A stretch of DNA of 64,000 nucleotides from Papilionanthe hookeriana x Papilionanthe teres (GCA_022702705.1 CM040428.1:92872287-92936286); one strand, 5' to 3'. Numbered from the stretch's first letter, positions 25,130 to 37,490 are shown. The notes: generated by a model not told the origin, from the letters alone. Program-made: numbers and translations.

Positions 25130-25757
25130 TTTCTCAATTTATGCTTTATCACATTTTCTTTCTCAATTGCTCTCTTCTTGCTCTCATTGACACACTCTCT
25201 TCTTCTCTGTTTTATCACTCTTTTATTACTTTACTCACTCTTTCTCTCCAACCATCTCTCACTCTCTTCCTCCCCCTCTCTCCCTCTTTCATTAATTCAA
25301 TCTCTTGCTATGTCTTTTCTCCCTCCCTCATTCTCCATATTTTCCTCAATATCTCCCTCTATCTACCTCTCACTCATTATATTTTGCTCTATCTTCTCTG
25401 AGTCATTCTTCTCTCTCGATTTATGCCTTACCCTCTCTCCCCCTTTCTCTTTACTCACTCTTCAATCCCTATCTTAACTCCCTCTATTGCTATGTCTCTC
25501 TCACTCTCTATTTCATCTCTCTTTATTATTTGTATGCTCATTTTTGTCCCCTCATTATCTTTCTGTCTTGATCTTTCTTCTATCTCCCTCTCTTCCCTCT
25601 CTTTACTCAGTCTTTCTCTCCCTCTATCTATCACAGTTTCTCTCACACTCCCTCCCTTACACATTACTCTCAATCGCTCTCACATCATGCTCTCTCTCCT
25701 CATATCCTCTCACTATTTACTGTTTTCTCTCGTACATCTCTCCTTCCTCTTCAATAA
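25130..25757 (+). repeat. Complete G-A-B-C module unit, copy 2
   Basis: This is the best match to 205-806, displaced by about 24.93 kb. The shared phrases, in order, are TTTCTCAATTTATGCTTTAT, TTGCTCTCTTCTTGCTCTC, TTGACACACT, CTCTTTCATTAATTC, ATGTCTTTTCTCCCTCC, TGCCTTACCCTCTC, CTCTTCAATCCCTATC, TTATTTGTATGCTC, then the module C core. Module F is also recognisable upstream near 24988 (GTAAATCTCATTCTATG). Preservation of A and G positions over 600 bp points to common descent rather than similar composition. Confidence 0.8.
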
Positions 25758-26218
25758 CTTCCTGTTTCAATCCATACCTCCCTCCCTTTATTCCTCTCTC
25801 TCTCCTTTTGTGATCACTTGTTTACTCCCTCACTCTCCCTCTCTTTTTCTCTATCGGTCTCTCTCATTCCCTATCTCTGCTCTCTTTTCTCTCTCTTTTA
25901 CTTTTCTCTATTTCTCTCTCGCTCCCTCTCCCCATTCTCTCACCCTGTCTCCCATTCTTTCTCTGTCATTCTCTTCCTCTACTATCCTCCATCCCATGCT
26001 CTCGTTCTCAATCTCTCTCCCTTTCTCCCTTTCCATCTGCCTCTCTCCTTCTCTTCTTTTAACTCATTCTATTACTCTCCCTCCCTATCTTAGTTCCTCC
26101 CTCCTTCCCTCTCCTTCTCCCTTTCCCCTATCTCTCTTCTCTCTGCTCTTACACTCAATCAATCTTTTTCCTTCCCTCTCATTTGCTCCATACCTCTCTT
26201 CCATTCCTCTCTTTTGCT

Positions 26219-26240
26219 CTCTCTTCTCTAAGAGAGAGGC
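26219..26240. repeat. Perfect 9-bp hairpin inside Y4
   Basis: CTCTCTCTT at 26219-26227 pairs with AAGAGAGAG at 26232-26240 around a CTCT loop. It is the only clear run of purines in the surrounding kilobases and is followed at once by a non-repeat phrase, GCACACTATTTATC. It could mark an abortive orientation switch. Function unknown. Confidence 0.6.
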
Positions 26241-29200
26241 ACACTATTTATCATTTATTCTTTTAATCTCCCTCTATTTCCCCTTCTCTCTCACTCGCTC
26301 TTTCTGTATCTTCCAGCACTCTCTATTTCTCTCCCACACTCTCTTTCTCTTGGTCCCTCTCTCACTTCAATCTTTCTCATATCCTCTCTCTATCTATTTC
26401 TATATTTCTTTCTCTTTACCAAGCATGCTCTCTCTCACAATCTCTATTATATCTTTTTTCTCAATCTTTAGATCTCTCTTATGTTGCCCTTTATTCTCTC
26501 TTTTTCTCTCACTCAATCCCGCACTCTATTGCTCTCCCTCTCTCCCAACTTCTCTCTTTCTTTCAATCCAACTCCCACCTCTCCCTCTGTCTTTGACTCT
26601 TTCTACCACTTCTCTCTCTCATTATTTATCACATTCTCTCACACATCTCTTCCTCTCTCACTCTCCCACTTTTACTCCCTCCCTCTCTCCTTCTCTCTTC
26701 ATATGTCTTACTCTCTTTACCTTCTTCTCATTCTATCCCACTTTCTTAATATATCTTTCTCTCTCACTCCCTCTTTCTCTCGCACATTATTCTCTAACCC
26801 CTTATAGCTTCTGCTCTCTAGCTCCCACTCACTATTTTTTGCTCAATCTTTCCTGAGTCTCACCTCTCTCTCTATTTCTTCTGTCGAACTATATCTTCCT
26901 CCCACTCAATCTTTAACACCTATCTTCACTCCCTATATTGATCTATCACTCTCTCACTTTCTATTTCATCTCTCATTGTTATTTCTTTTCTCGCTTTTTC
27001 ACCCTCTATGTTTCTCTCTTGCTCTTTCTATTATCCCCCTCTCTTCTCTCTCTTCACTCACTCTTTCTCTCCCTCTATCTCTAATTCTCTCTCTCACTCT
27101 CCCTCCCTCACACATACTCTTTCAATTGCTCTCACATCTTGCTCTCTCTCTGATCTTTTCTTTCTCATTCTCTCCCTCCGTAACCCTCCTACTACTCTCT
27201 CTATCTCAATGTCTCTCCCACTCTGCCCTCTCCCTCTCCATCTCCCTCTCTTCTTCTCCCCTTCTCATTCATTCTCTTACTCTCCCTCCCTATCTCCATA
27301 TTACTAACTATCTTTTCCTCTCTCTCCTTCTCTCTTCAATCTCTCTCCATATATCTCTCTCCTCCCATTCCTCACTCTCTCCCTTGCTCTTGCCCTCCAT
27401 CTCTTTATCTCACTCTCTCTCTTTCTCAGTATGTCGCCTACTTTCTCTTATGTCTCTCTCACTTTCTCACTCTCTTACTCTCTTTTCTCTCCCTTTGGCC
27501 ACTCTTTCTTCCTATATCCATCATGCTAACTCTTTCTCCCTTCCTCTCATTTTCTCTTCTCTCTCCAACCCACTCTTTGCTGTCATTGTTTATTACTTTC
27601 TCTCCTCTCCCTCCCTCCTTACTCTGCTCTCTTTTATCTCTCTAGCTCCCTCTCTCTTTCCTCGCTTTTTTTTCCTCTCTCTCCATTCTTTCTCTATTTC
27701 TGCCTTGCTTTGTCTCTCTCTCCCTTCCTTGCTCCCTCACACCCTTTAATTTCTCTCTCACTCTTACTTCCTCGCTCACCTCTCTCTCTCTCCCTTTCCC
27801 TTTTTAACTTTTCCTCTCACACACTCTCTCTTGCACTCTCTTCTCCACTCTCTCTTCAGCTTCACTCTCACTCCTACTCCCTCTCTTTATCTCCATCACA
27901 CTCTCTATTCTCTCTTCGACTTTCTATCGCTATCTCGCTCGCACTCTTTACTCTCTGTTAGCTTCTCTCTTACTCCTCTCACTCCCTTCTCTTCCTACAT
28001 CCCTCCACTCTTTCTCTTTTTCTTCACTCCCTCCAACGTCACTCTCTCTCATGCTCCCTCTTACTTCCCTTTCTCGCACTCTCTCACTCCATCTCTCTCT
28101 CGTTCTCTCTCTCTCTCATTCTATTATTCTCCCTCTCTCTATTTCTATCTTCTCGCATTCTCCTTCTCTCCCTATATCTCTCTCACTATCACTTCCTCCT
28201 TCACTCCCTTCCTCTCCTCTTCTCTCCCTCTGTCCCTCCTTTATTTTCCTCTCTCGCTCTGTCCCTCTACGTTTAAGAATCATTCTCTCCACCTCTTATT
28301 CTCATACTTTCTCTCACTCTCTCTTCTTATCATGCTCTCACATACTCTCCCTTCCTCTTTCTCTCTTCTACTCTATATATATCATCTAACACTTTCTCTC
28401 CCTCTACGCCCATCTCTCTCCCCTCTTTCTACTCGCTCTCGTGCACTCTCACTCTCTCTTCTTACTCTTTATTCTTTTTTTCTATAATGTACTCTCTTTT
28501 ACACTCACCTTTGATTCTCTCTCTTCTCTCTTTCCTCGTAATTTTCTCACTTTATTCCCACTCTTTCTCTCCTCTTTTCCATCCCTCCCTCTTAAATTCT
28601 CTCTCTTCTCTCCCTCCTTCCCTCTCTCTATATCTTTATCCCTCTCCATCTCCCTCGCTATCCCTTGCTCCCTCTTGATCTCATCATTCTCCTCTTCTAC
28701 CTCTATTTGTACCCCTCATTCACTTAGTCTTACTCGATCTTCCCTGATCTCTCTTGTCGTTCTCTCTCTCACACACACTCTCTTCCTTTCTCTTTCTTGC
28801 TATCATTAAACCCTCTCACTACCTCCTCCTATCTCTCTTTCTCACTCACTCTCTCCCACTCTCCCTCTCACTCTCTATTCCACCTCTTTTTATCTCTCTT
28901 TTGCTCTATCTTCTATCTTTCTCTTTCGACACTCCCTTTTCATTCATAGCCTCTCTTTTGCACTCCCTTCATCCCTCTCTTCCTCCTAATCTCCTTATCT
29001 CCCTCTCCCTTACTCCCTCTCTCACTCACTCACTCTTTCCCTCTCTCCTGCTCTCTTCCCTCACTTTCTTTTTTCTCTATTTTACTCTCACACTCTCTCC
29101 CTCTTCCTCTCCCTTCAGTTTCTCTCTCTAATATTCCCAAATTCCTTCTCTCTTTCTTCCTGCAAGATCACACTCTTCTATTGCTCTCTTTCCCCTCTTT

Positions 29201-31369
29201 CTCTTGCTCTACCTGTCATTCTCACTCTTACTCATTTTCTATTATTCTCACTTCACCCACTCTCTTCATCTTCACTTTCACTCATACTACCTCACTTTAT
29301 CTATTTCACACCCTCTATTCTTTCTTCCACTTTCTTTCGCTATTCAGTCGCACTCTTTATTTTCTTTCAACTTTTCTATTACTCTTCTCTCTCTTTCTCT
29401 TTTCTATCCCCCACTCTCTTTCTCTATTTCTCTCACTTCCCTCTTCCTTTCTCTCTTACAATCCCTCCCAATTTCCATTCTTGGCCTTCCTCTCTCCATC
29501 TCTCGCTCATTTTCTCTCTCAATCCCTTATTCTCCCTCCCTCTTTCTCTTGCCAACTATCTCTTTCTTTATCTCCCCTCTTTCTCCTTCTCTGCCTATAT
29601 CTCTCTCAATCTCTTATTCTCTCTTTCATTCTCTTTTATTGCTCACCCTTCTCTAACTCTTTCTATTAAGTTTCTCTCTCAATCCATCGTCCTCACACAC
29701 ACACACACAATCTCTCTCTCACTCTCCAACTTTTATGTCTATCCATCCGTGTCTCTTCTCTCTCATTATTTCTTACATTCTCTCACACTTCTTTCTCTCT
29801 CTCTCTCCTCTATCTCTCAAACTCCTCAATTTCTTTTCCTTACTCTTGTTCTCACTCACTCACTCTCTACCTACATATATCTCTTGATCCCTCCCTCACT
29901 CTCTCCTTCATTCTCTCACTCTCTATCTCTCTCTTCTCTTCCTCCCCCTAGCTCACACTCTCTCTACCTTCCCACCCTCCTATTATCTTCTTTACTCTCC
30001 TGTTCTTCTCTCTCTTTCCTTTCTTATATCCTCTTCTCCTTCACAATCTTTTCCTATTTCTCTCTTTATCTCTTTAACTCTCTCACTATTATTTTCTTTA
30101 TCACTCTCACTCTCTCCATCTATAATTTCCCTTCCCTCATTCCTGCCCTCTCTTTGTCTCCCGTATGTAGTTCACTTTTCTCTCTCCATCTCACAAACTC
30201 ATACGCTCTCTCACTCTCTCTCAATCTCTCTCCCTCTTGCCCACCTTTAGCTCAATTTCTTTATTATCTTGTTCTTTCTCGCTGACTCTCTCCTCTCACT
30301 CCCATGCTCCATATTTCTCTCGTCGCTCTTTATCCTCTTATCTATTTTTATCTCTCACTCTCTCTCTTTTTCTCACTCTCTATTCCCGTTTCTATATTAT
30401 AATCTCTTTTAAACTCTCCTTTTTTGCTCTTTTCTCTCTTTCTTTTTACTCTTTCTCTCATTCGATCCTCCACTTTCTCTCCCCTCTCTCTTGCTTCCAT
30501 CCCTCCCTCTCTCTTTCTCTCTCTTCTCTCCCTCCCTCTGGCTCTCTGTCTCCCTCTCTCGCTCCCTCTCTCTCACCATGCTCCTGTTCTTCCCCTCTCT
30601 TTGTTTCTCACTCAAATGAAATTTTCCTAAAGCCTCTTTTCTCTCTCACTTTCTTTTTAACACTCTCTATTTAAACCCTCTCACTTCCTCTCTTTGTGTC
30701 TCTATTCCATCTCTCTTTATCTCTCTTTCTCTCTAACTGTCTCTTCTTTCTCTCACTTTTGACCTTCCCATTATCCCTCACTTCCTTTCTCTCACTCTTC
30801 CTCCCCCTTTCGCTCCCTTGATCCATCACTCTCTCCACTCTCCTTATCTCTCTGTTTATTTCTCCCTCCCTTGCTTTCTCTCTCCCTCTCACGCTCTCTA
30901 TTTGGTTGCACTCTCTTCTCTCTATTTATCTCACACTCTCTCTCATTCTCGCTCCCTCTTTCTCTCTCTTCAGTTTCACTCTCACTCTTACTCCCTCTCT
31001 CCCTCACTCTTTCTCACTCCATGTTCACACTCTCACCAACTCTCACTTATGTTACTCTCTTCTATCCCTCTTCCCCTATCACTTGCTTCCATCTTGCCCT
31101 CCTTCTCTCTCCCCCTCTTAGTATATCATTCTCTCTCTCAGACACTATCACTGTCCCCCTTTGACACACTTCTGGTTCATTCCTGCTCACTCTACCACAA
31201 GATCTCATTCTCTACACCCTCTCTCCCTCTCACTCATGCTCTCCATATCTTCGCTCACTCTCTTCTCTCTCACTCTCACTTCCTCTCTCACTCCCACTTT
31301 TCAATCTCACTCCCTCCCACTTTCTTTCTCATTCTCACACTCCAACTCTATCGTTCATCTCTAAATTTA

Positions 31370-31388
31370 TGAATTATCACTTTTTCTT

Positions 31389-31422
<34 letters not shown>

Positions 31423-31960
31423 ACACACTCTCTCTTTAGTCTCTTGTTCTCTCCATCCATCGCTCAGTCTCTTCCTCCCTTCTTCTCTCTATCTCTCTCT
31501 CGACTTCCATCTCTCTCTATCACCCTCTCACCGTTCATCGCTCTCCATATCTTCATCTATATCTTCCTCTCTTTATCTCTCACCCTGATCTTTTATTCTA
31601 TCTTCTCTGAGTCTCTCTTCTCTCTCTATTTCTATCTCTCTTTCTCCATTTCTTTCTCTAGCTCTCTCTTTAATCTCTATCACTCCCTCCCACTATATCT
31701 TTATTTCTAGTGCACTCACTACATCACTCTCTATTTCTTCTTTCTTTGTAGTTTGCTTGCTCTCTCTTGCCCTCTATCTTGCTTATTTATTTATCACCCC
31801 CACTTCTCTCTCTTTACTCTCCTTCTATCCCTCACTCTCTCTTACTCTCCCTCCATCCTCTCTCTATCCGTTGCTCTCACATTTCACTCTCGTCCTTTAT
31901 CTCCAACTCATTATTGATTATTTTCTCTCACAGATCCATCTCTCCTCCTTTGTCTATCCC
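31370..31960 (+). repeat. G-A-B-C module unit copy in Y4
   Basis: A short module G remnant (ATTTATGAATTATCACTTTTTC) is at 31365-31387. Module A is at 31586-31640 (TGATCTTTTATTCTATCTTC, then TGAGTCTCTCTTC), the sub-family phrase TTTCTAGTGCACTC near 31704, and module C at 31872-31960 with CATTATTGATTATTTTCTC. The interval between G and A holds an uninterrupted (TC)n of about 14 repeats near 31390-31420. No gene. Confidence 0.6.
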
Positions 31961-33101
31961 TCTTTCACTCCCTCCTGGCCTCTCTTTCTCCCTTTCTTCA
32001 TATATTTCTCTTCTATCTCTCCTCTCTTGCACCCACTCACTCAATCTCCCTCCCATCCTCTTATTTTCTCCATTGCACTATCTCATACCCTCTCTCTTGC
32101 TTTCTCTTCTCCACATTCTCTTCACTTTGTTTCTCTCCCCTTCTCTCCCCCTCACTTTTCTCCATTCCACTCTCTTTATCTCAATCTCACTCCCTCTCTC
32201 CTCTCTTTCTCACTCATTCTCTTAATCTTGCTCCTTTCTCCATATTGTTCACCATCTATTTCTCTTTCCCTCTTTGTCTCTTCCTCTGCCCCTCTTTCTC
32301 TCTCACTCACACTCTCTCCCTCCCAAACTGTCTCTAGCTTCATCTATCGTTACCTCTTGCACCCTTTCTCTTACTCTTTCTTCCGCCAATCTCTTTCTTC
32401 AGCTTCAGCACTTTTACTCCCTTTCTTTACTTTTTTACAATCTTTATTCTCTCTTCCACTTTCTATCATTATCTCGCTCTCACTATCTATTCATCTATTC
32501 CCCCACTCTCTCTTTCTCTATTTCTCTCACATCCATCCATTTCTCTCTCTCAAGCTCTCTCCAATTTACCTCTTTGGCTCTCCCACTCTCTCTCTCTGTA
32601 TCTCTCTCTCTCGCTATCCTTTTTTCCCTCACTTTTTCCCCTTTCCTCACTCTCCCTTTCACCATCTTCCCTCACTTTCCTTCTCTCCCTATATCTCTCT
32701 TACTCTCTCTTCCTCATTTGCTCCATTATTCTCTGTTTCTCATTGTTCGTTTACTTTCTCTTTCTTCTTTATTGCTCATTCTTCTCAACTCTTTCTCTTC
32801 TATTTCCCTCTCCTCTCTCCTTGTGCCTCTCTCTTCTTCCACTTTCTCACACATAATCTCATCTTTTCTTTCTCCATCCATATTTGCCTCTCTCCCACAG
32901 TCTAACCCTCACTCACTCTCACACACTCTCTTTCCTTCCCCTATCTCTCTCTCCTCCCCTCCCCCTCACTTCACCTCTCTTGTTCACTCTATCATCTTCC
33001 CTTTCTCTGCCACTCTCTAACATTCTCTCTTTGTTTGTCTCTCACACTCCCTCACTCCCTAATTCATTATCTCTATCTTTCTCCCTCAACCCCTCTCACT
33101 T

Positions 33102-33138
<37 letters not shown>

Positions 33139-33702
33139 AATTTCACTCCAACACATTTTTCTGCTCTCTTCTTTTGTCTCTCACACACCCTCACTCCCGC
33201 TTACTTTCACAAACTCACTTTCTCTCTTTAACTTTCCCCTCTTATCTTTTCCTTGCTCCTATCTCTCTCTCTATCACTCGCCCACCTTCTCTCTCTTGCA
33301 TGCATTTTAACTTCCCACTCTTTCCATCTCCCTCTCCCACACCTCTGCCACCCCTTTCCCACCCTTATCCTCTCTCTCTCTCTTTCTCTCTCTCCCTGTT
33401 TCACACTCTCTCCCTCTCTCTTTATTTCTCTATCTTTCTCTCTATCCCCCTTCCTCTCCTTGAATTCCTACCTCCTTTTCTTCTCAACCTCATATCTTCT
33501 CTCACTTTTTTCTCTCTCAATCACTTTAGTTCCCTGTCTTGCTCTCTTTTCATCTATTTACTTACTCTACATTTCCTTCTTGCTTTTTTCCTCTCTCTCC
33601 ACTTTCTCTTTCTTCTATCTCTCTTTCTTACCCTCTCTCCCACGCTCTCCATCTCACTCTCCCGCCCTCTCTTTCTTGTTCTTTAGACCTATCTCATAAT
33701 CA

Positions 33703-33711
<9 letters not shown>

Positions 33712-33789
<78 letters not shown>
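33712..33789. repeat. (TA)39 dinucleotide microsatellite
   Basis: Seventy-eight bases of uninterrupted TA, preceded by GTGTG and followed by ATATTCTC. It is the only perfect microsatellite of this length in the window. Perfect arrays mutate quickly by slippage, so its purity implies that it is young compared with the decayed CT-rich DNA around it. Open frames across it (Tyr/Ile repeats) are meaningless. Confidence 0.97.
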
Positions 33790-33794
<5 letters not shown>

Positions 33795-34417
33795 CTCTGC
33801 CTCCCTCAAAGTATCTCTCAGTCTCTCTATTTACTTCAATCATCGCTTAGCCTCTTTCTACCTCGCTCTCCCTATCTCCCTCTCACCTTACATCTCGCTC
33901 TATCTCCCTCTCGCGCTCTATCTCTCTGCATATCTCCCTCTATATCTCCCTTTATCTACCCTTTACTCTATATCTTTTGCTTTATCTTCCCTTAGTCTCT
34001 CTTCTATCTATTTTTGTCTCACTCTCCCACCCTTCATCCCTCCCGCTCTCTTTTCAATCCCTATCACTCCCTCCATCTATTTCTCTATTTCTAGTTCACT
34101 CCATCCATTCCACTCTCCCCCTCTACCTCTGCATCCCGCTCTCTCTATCTCTCTCCCAATTTTTCTCTCAATCATCCTCTTGCTCTCCTTCCTTCTGTCC
34201 TTCTTTCTCTATGTCGCTTTCCCTTTCCTTTTTGATATTATCCATCTTGCTATTCTCTCTTTTCCACCTCTCTCTCACTTATCTAACTCTTTCTCTTAAG
34301 TTTATCTATCACTCTCTTCCACTATCCCTCACACGAACTCTTTCTCTCGCTCTCCAACTTTTATTTCTCTCATTCCCTCTCTTCTCTCTCATTTTCTCAC
34401 ATTCTCTCACACAAATT

Positions 34418-36572
34418 AGAGGGAGTAAGTAAGATAGAAAAAAAGAAAACTAGTAAAAGACAGAGCGAGATTGTGACTGTGATCTTGAGAGAGAAAAAGA
34501 AAGTGTGTGAGAGAGAAGAGGTCATAAGAGAGGGAAGGAGAGATGGTGGGGAGATAGAAAGAGAGATATAGGAGGGAGGAATGGAAGTTTGTGAGAGAAA
34601 AAAAAAGCTAAGAGTTAGAGTGAGAAAGAGAATGAATGATGGATAGAAAGAGAAAGAGTGAGAAAGAGAGAAAATGTAGGGATAGAGAGAGACAGGGAGA
34701 GAGAGAATAATAGTAAGAAAATGAGAGTGACATACAGGAATAGAGAAAGGGAAGAAAGGTAGGGAGAGTGTGAGAAGTGTGAGAGAAATTTAGAAAAATG
34801 AGAGAAGAGGAAGAAAGACAGAAGAGAGAAGGATTGAGAAAAAGAGGAAAGGATAATGAAAGGGAGAGTGAGGGATAAATAGAGAAAATGAGTTAGTAAA
34901 TAGAGAGAAGATAGAATGATATGAGAGAGCAAGAGAGAGAAAGAGAGAGAGAAAGAGTGAGAGAATAGAGACTGAGAAAGACAAAATGAGAACGAAGGGA
35001 TTAAGGGAGCGAGAAAGGGAGAGTACAGGGAGGAAGTCAGAGAGATTGAAGAGATTGAGAGAGCAAGAAAGGGAAGTTATTGAGAGAAAATTATATAGAG
35101 AAGAGAACATGAGGTAAGATAGAGCAAATGAGAGTGGGCGATTGGGAGTGTGTGACAGAGAGGAAAAGAACAAATGGATAGAGAGAGCTAGAGAGAGATG
35201 CCAACGGACAGTGAGTGTGGAAGAATGGAAGATAGAGTGAGAATGAGAGTAGAAGGGAAAGAGTGAGAGAGTGTGTGAGAGAAAGGAAGAGAGAGAAAGA
35301 GGGAGACTAAAGAGAGTAGGATGATAGTGAGAGAGGGAGAGAGAGTTGGGCATATGGAGAGAAAGGGTAAAACGAATAAGAGAGAAGATGGACAAACAAA
35401 AGACAAATTAGGATAGAGAAAGAATAAAGAATGAAAAAGATAGAGGGATAAGAGTGTGAGTGATATAGATGAAGAGAGGGACTGTGAGAGAAAGAGCAAG
35501 AGAGAGAACAAGAGAGAGAGAGAGAAATAAAGAGAGAAGAGAGATTGAGCGAAGATAGAGCAACTGAGAATGATTGATAGTGGTAAAGAGATGTAGACAA
35601 AATGAATGAGTGAGAGAGAGAGCTAGAGAGAGATGAAGATGGAGAAAGGGAGGTTGAGGGAGAGTGAGTGTGGAAGATAAAGTGAGTGTGAGATAGGCTG
35701 AGTAAGAGAGTGTGAAATTAATGAGAGGGAGGGAGAAAGAAGAGAGTGTGAGAGACAAACAGAGATAGAGCAAGAGATATGGAGAAAGTGAGAGCAAGGA
35801 AGGGAGCAGAAGAAAGAGAAATATCTAGTGAGTGCGAGATATGAAGATAGAGAGAAGGAAGGGAGATTGAGAGAGTGATAGTGGGAGTGTGGGATAGTAG
35901 GAGAGAATGAGTCATATAAGGGTGAGGAATAAAACAAAGAGAAAAGAGTGAAAAAGGGAGAGAGTGAGAGTGTGTAGGATAGAGAGAGAGCAATAGAGAG
36001 TGAAATGATAAAACATAGAGAAAAGAGTGAGAGAGGGAGAGAGTGGGAAAGCGAGAGATAAGGAGAGTGGGTGTTAGAGATTGAAGAGAGTGGAAGTGAA
36101 TGAGGTTGGGGATTATGAAAGAAGAGAGAGTGAGGGAAGATAGTGAGTGAGATGGAGAGGAGTAGAGCATGAGATTGAAGGAGAGGGGGTTGAAGAGGAA
36201 GTGAGTGAGAGGGAGACCGAGAGAGATTGTGTGAGAGTGAGAGATTGAATGAGGAAGGGAGGCACGGAAGCAATACAAAAAGGAGAGAGGGAGATAAATA
36301 ATGAAAAGAGAGAGAAGAGAGAGCAACAAGAGAGAAGAGAGAGCAATAAAATAGAGAATAAATGAGAGAGAGTGAACATGGAGTGAAAAAGAGAGTGGAA
36401 GGACAGAGCAAGAGTGATAGTAAAATGGAAGAGAATGAAAGATGGAGCAAGAAAGGAGAGAGTGTCAGAGAGAAATAAAGAAAGAGTGAGGGAAGAGAGA
36501 GCATAGGAGAGGGGGATTGAGAGAATGAGATTGGAAGAAAGAGAGAGATAAGGAGCGTGGAGAAAGAGAGAG
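34418..36572. repeat. Polypurine repeat block R4, interrupted by the LTR insertion
   Basis: A/G-rich on + from the switch at about 34418 (ACAAATTAGAGGGAG). Reverse-complement module A remnants are near 35108 (GGTAAGATAGAGCAAATGAG) and 35552 (GCGAAGATAGAGCAACTGAG). The CGGAAGCAATAC phrase near 36266 is a copy of the GGATGGAAGCAA landmark. The block continues after the insertion as R5, so 34418-36577 plus 44020-44990 was one purine block before the element arrived. No gene is supported. Confidence 0.85.
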
Positions 36573-36577
36573 ATGTC
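36573..36577. repeat. Left target-site duplication ATGTC
   Basis: ATGTC directly precedes TGTACGG and is repeated directly after AACA at 44015-44019. Both copies abut purine-rich DNA on the outer side (GAGAG on each side). Removing the insertion and one ATGTC restores a continuous purine-rich sequence. Five bases is the usual duplication length for plant LTR retrotransposons. Confidence 0.75.
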
Positions 36578-37288
36578 TGTACGGCTTATTTTAGGTTGAG
36601 TGTTGTATTTTGAAAAGGGGGTCGCCTACAGAAATTGTCGGTGAATTTTAAATTTAATTTACATATATATATAATTTGGAAAGTAGTGTTTTGATTTTGA
36701 AAATAATTTTAAAAAATTTTAAGATATGAAGTCAAACTGATCTCACATCTCAAACAGTTTATATAAACGAGCACCGCACCACAAACCGTGTATCTATCCC
36801 GAAGAATGGACACACTGCTTGATAATGAGGCTCGATTAAATAAACTAGAAAAGTTTGTGACATCCGTTTGGTCTGCGAACCAATTTTATAAGCCGACAAA
36901 TTCCCCTGCTTAATATAAATGAATTAAGTAGGGTTTATATTACCTGGGTTCTTAAAATTCCCTATAAGGGCAAGCCCCTATAGTTAATTACATCTTAAGT
37001 GACGGGAATCACCTAAGAAAACTCTCGATAATAATCGGTAGTTCTGCTCTCAAGAATTTCAAAGTTTAAGTCTCCGAGGGATTGAATTTTGGAATTTCGA
37101 TAGGGAATGGATCAAATTTGGAACATTTTGTTTTGGGAATTCAAAGGAAGAAAGGTAGGAGAAATCACAGATTCGAAGCGAACTTCGGTAATTTCCCGAC
37201 TATCCTATTGTTTGGCTTGAATTTAGGAAAGTCCTAATGTTTATTTAATGTTTTGATCTTGTCAATTTTAATTAATTTGGACTTATAT

Positions 37289-37490
37289 TTGTATGATAAA
37301 ATCATACAAATAGCCTTGAAGATGTGAGGGTTTATGTCGTATCGGACGACTACCTCAGAGTCCTAAGACCGGTTAGGGCTTAATTTACATGATATGATCA
37401 TGCAAATGCCTAACGAAGAGTTGAGGATTTATGTTGCACTAGGCAAGCTACCTCGAAGTCCTATGGCTTGGTTATTTAATTCTAAGAAAG
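37289..37490. repeat. Two-copy 98-bp direct repeat with conserved hairpin
   Basis: Copy 1 starts at 37289 (TGTATGATAAAATCATAC) and copy 2 at 37387 (ACATGATATGATCATGC). Both continue with CAAAT, GCCT, a GAGG(G/A)TTTATGT phrase, CTACCTC, AGTCCTA and GGTTA. Each copy opens with a palindrome: GTATGAT/ATCATAC in the first, CATGAT/ATCATG in the second. One stem pair changes from T-A to C-G between copies, so pairing is kept, while the outermost pair is lost. This lies inside the LTR-like insertion. Function unknown. Confidence 0.75.

Larger units (their letters stand above)
22156..34417. repeat. Long polypyrimidine block Y4
   Basis: Twelve kilobases of C/T-rich DNA. Module G and A-C units lie at 25130-25757 and 31370-31960, with partial A copies near 26840 and 33975 and a truncated C near 27124. 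Patches with CTCTAACTCTTTCT and TAAGTTTCTCTC are at 29651 and 34282, the first followed by (CA)n at 29694-29709. A phrase near 30487 (CTTGCTTCCATCCCTCC) is the reverse complement of the GGATGGAAGCAA landmark of R blocks. A 9-bp perfect hairpin sits at 26219-26240 and a (TA)39 array at 33712-33789. No gene was recognised. Confidence 0.85.

Noticed and set aside
66..36504. Many open reading frames of 60-550 codons in the CT-rich and GA-rich blocks
   Set aside because: Translations are Ser/Leu/Phe/Pro-rich on the pyrimidine strand and Arg/Glu/Lys-rich on the purine strand. This is forced by two-letter composition, which lacks stop codons in most frames. They overlap in several frames and have no domain, start context or conservation signal.
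1..36572. CRISPR array or prokaryotic origin
   Set aside because: Repeats have no regular spacing with unique spacers, no cas-like genes exist, and the DNA context is eukaryotic.
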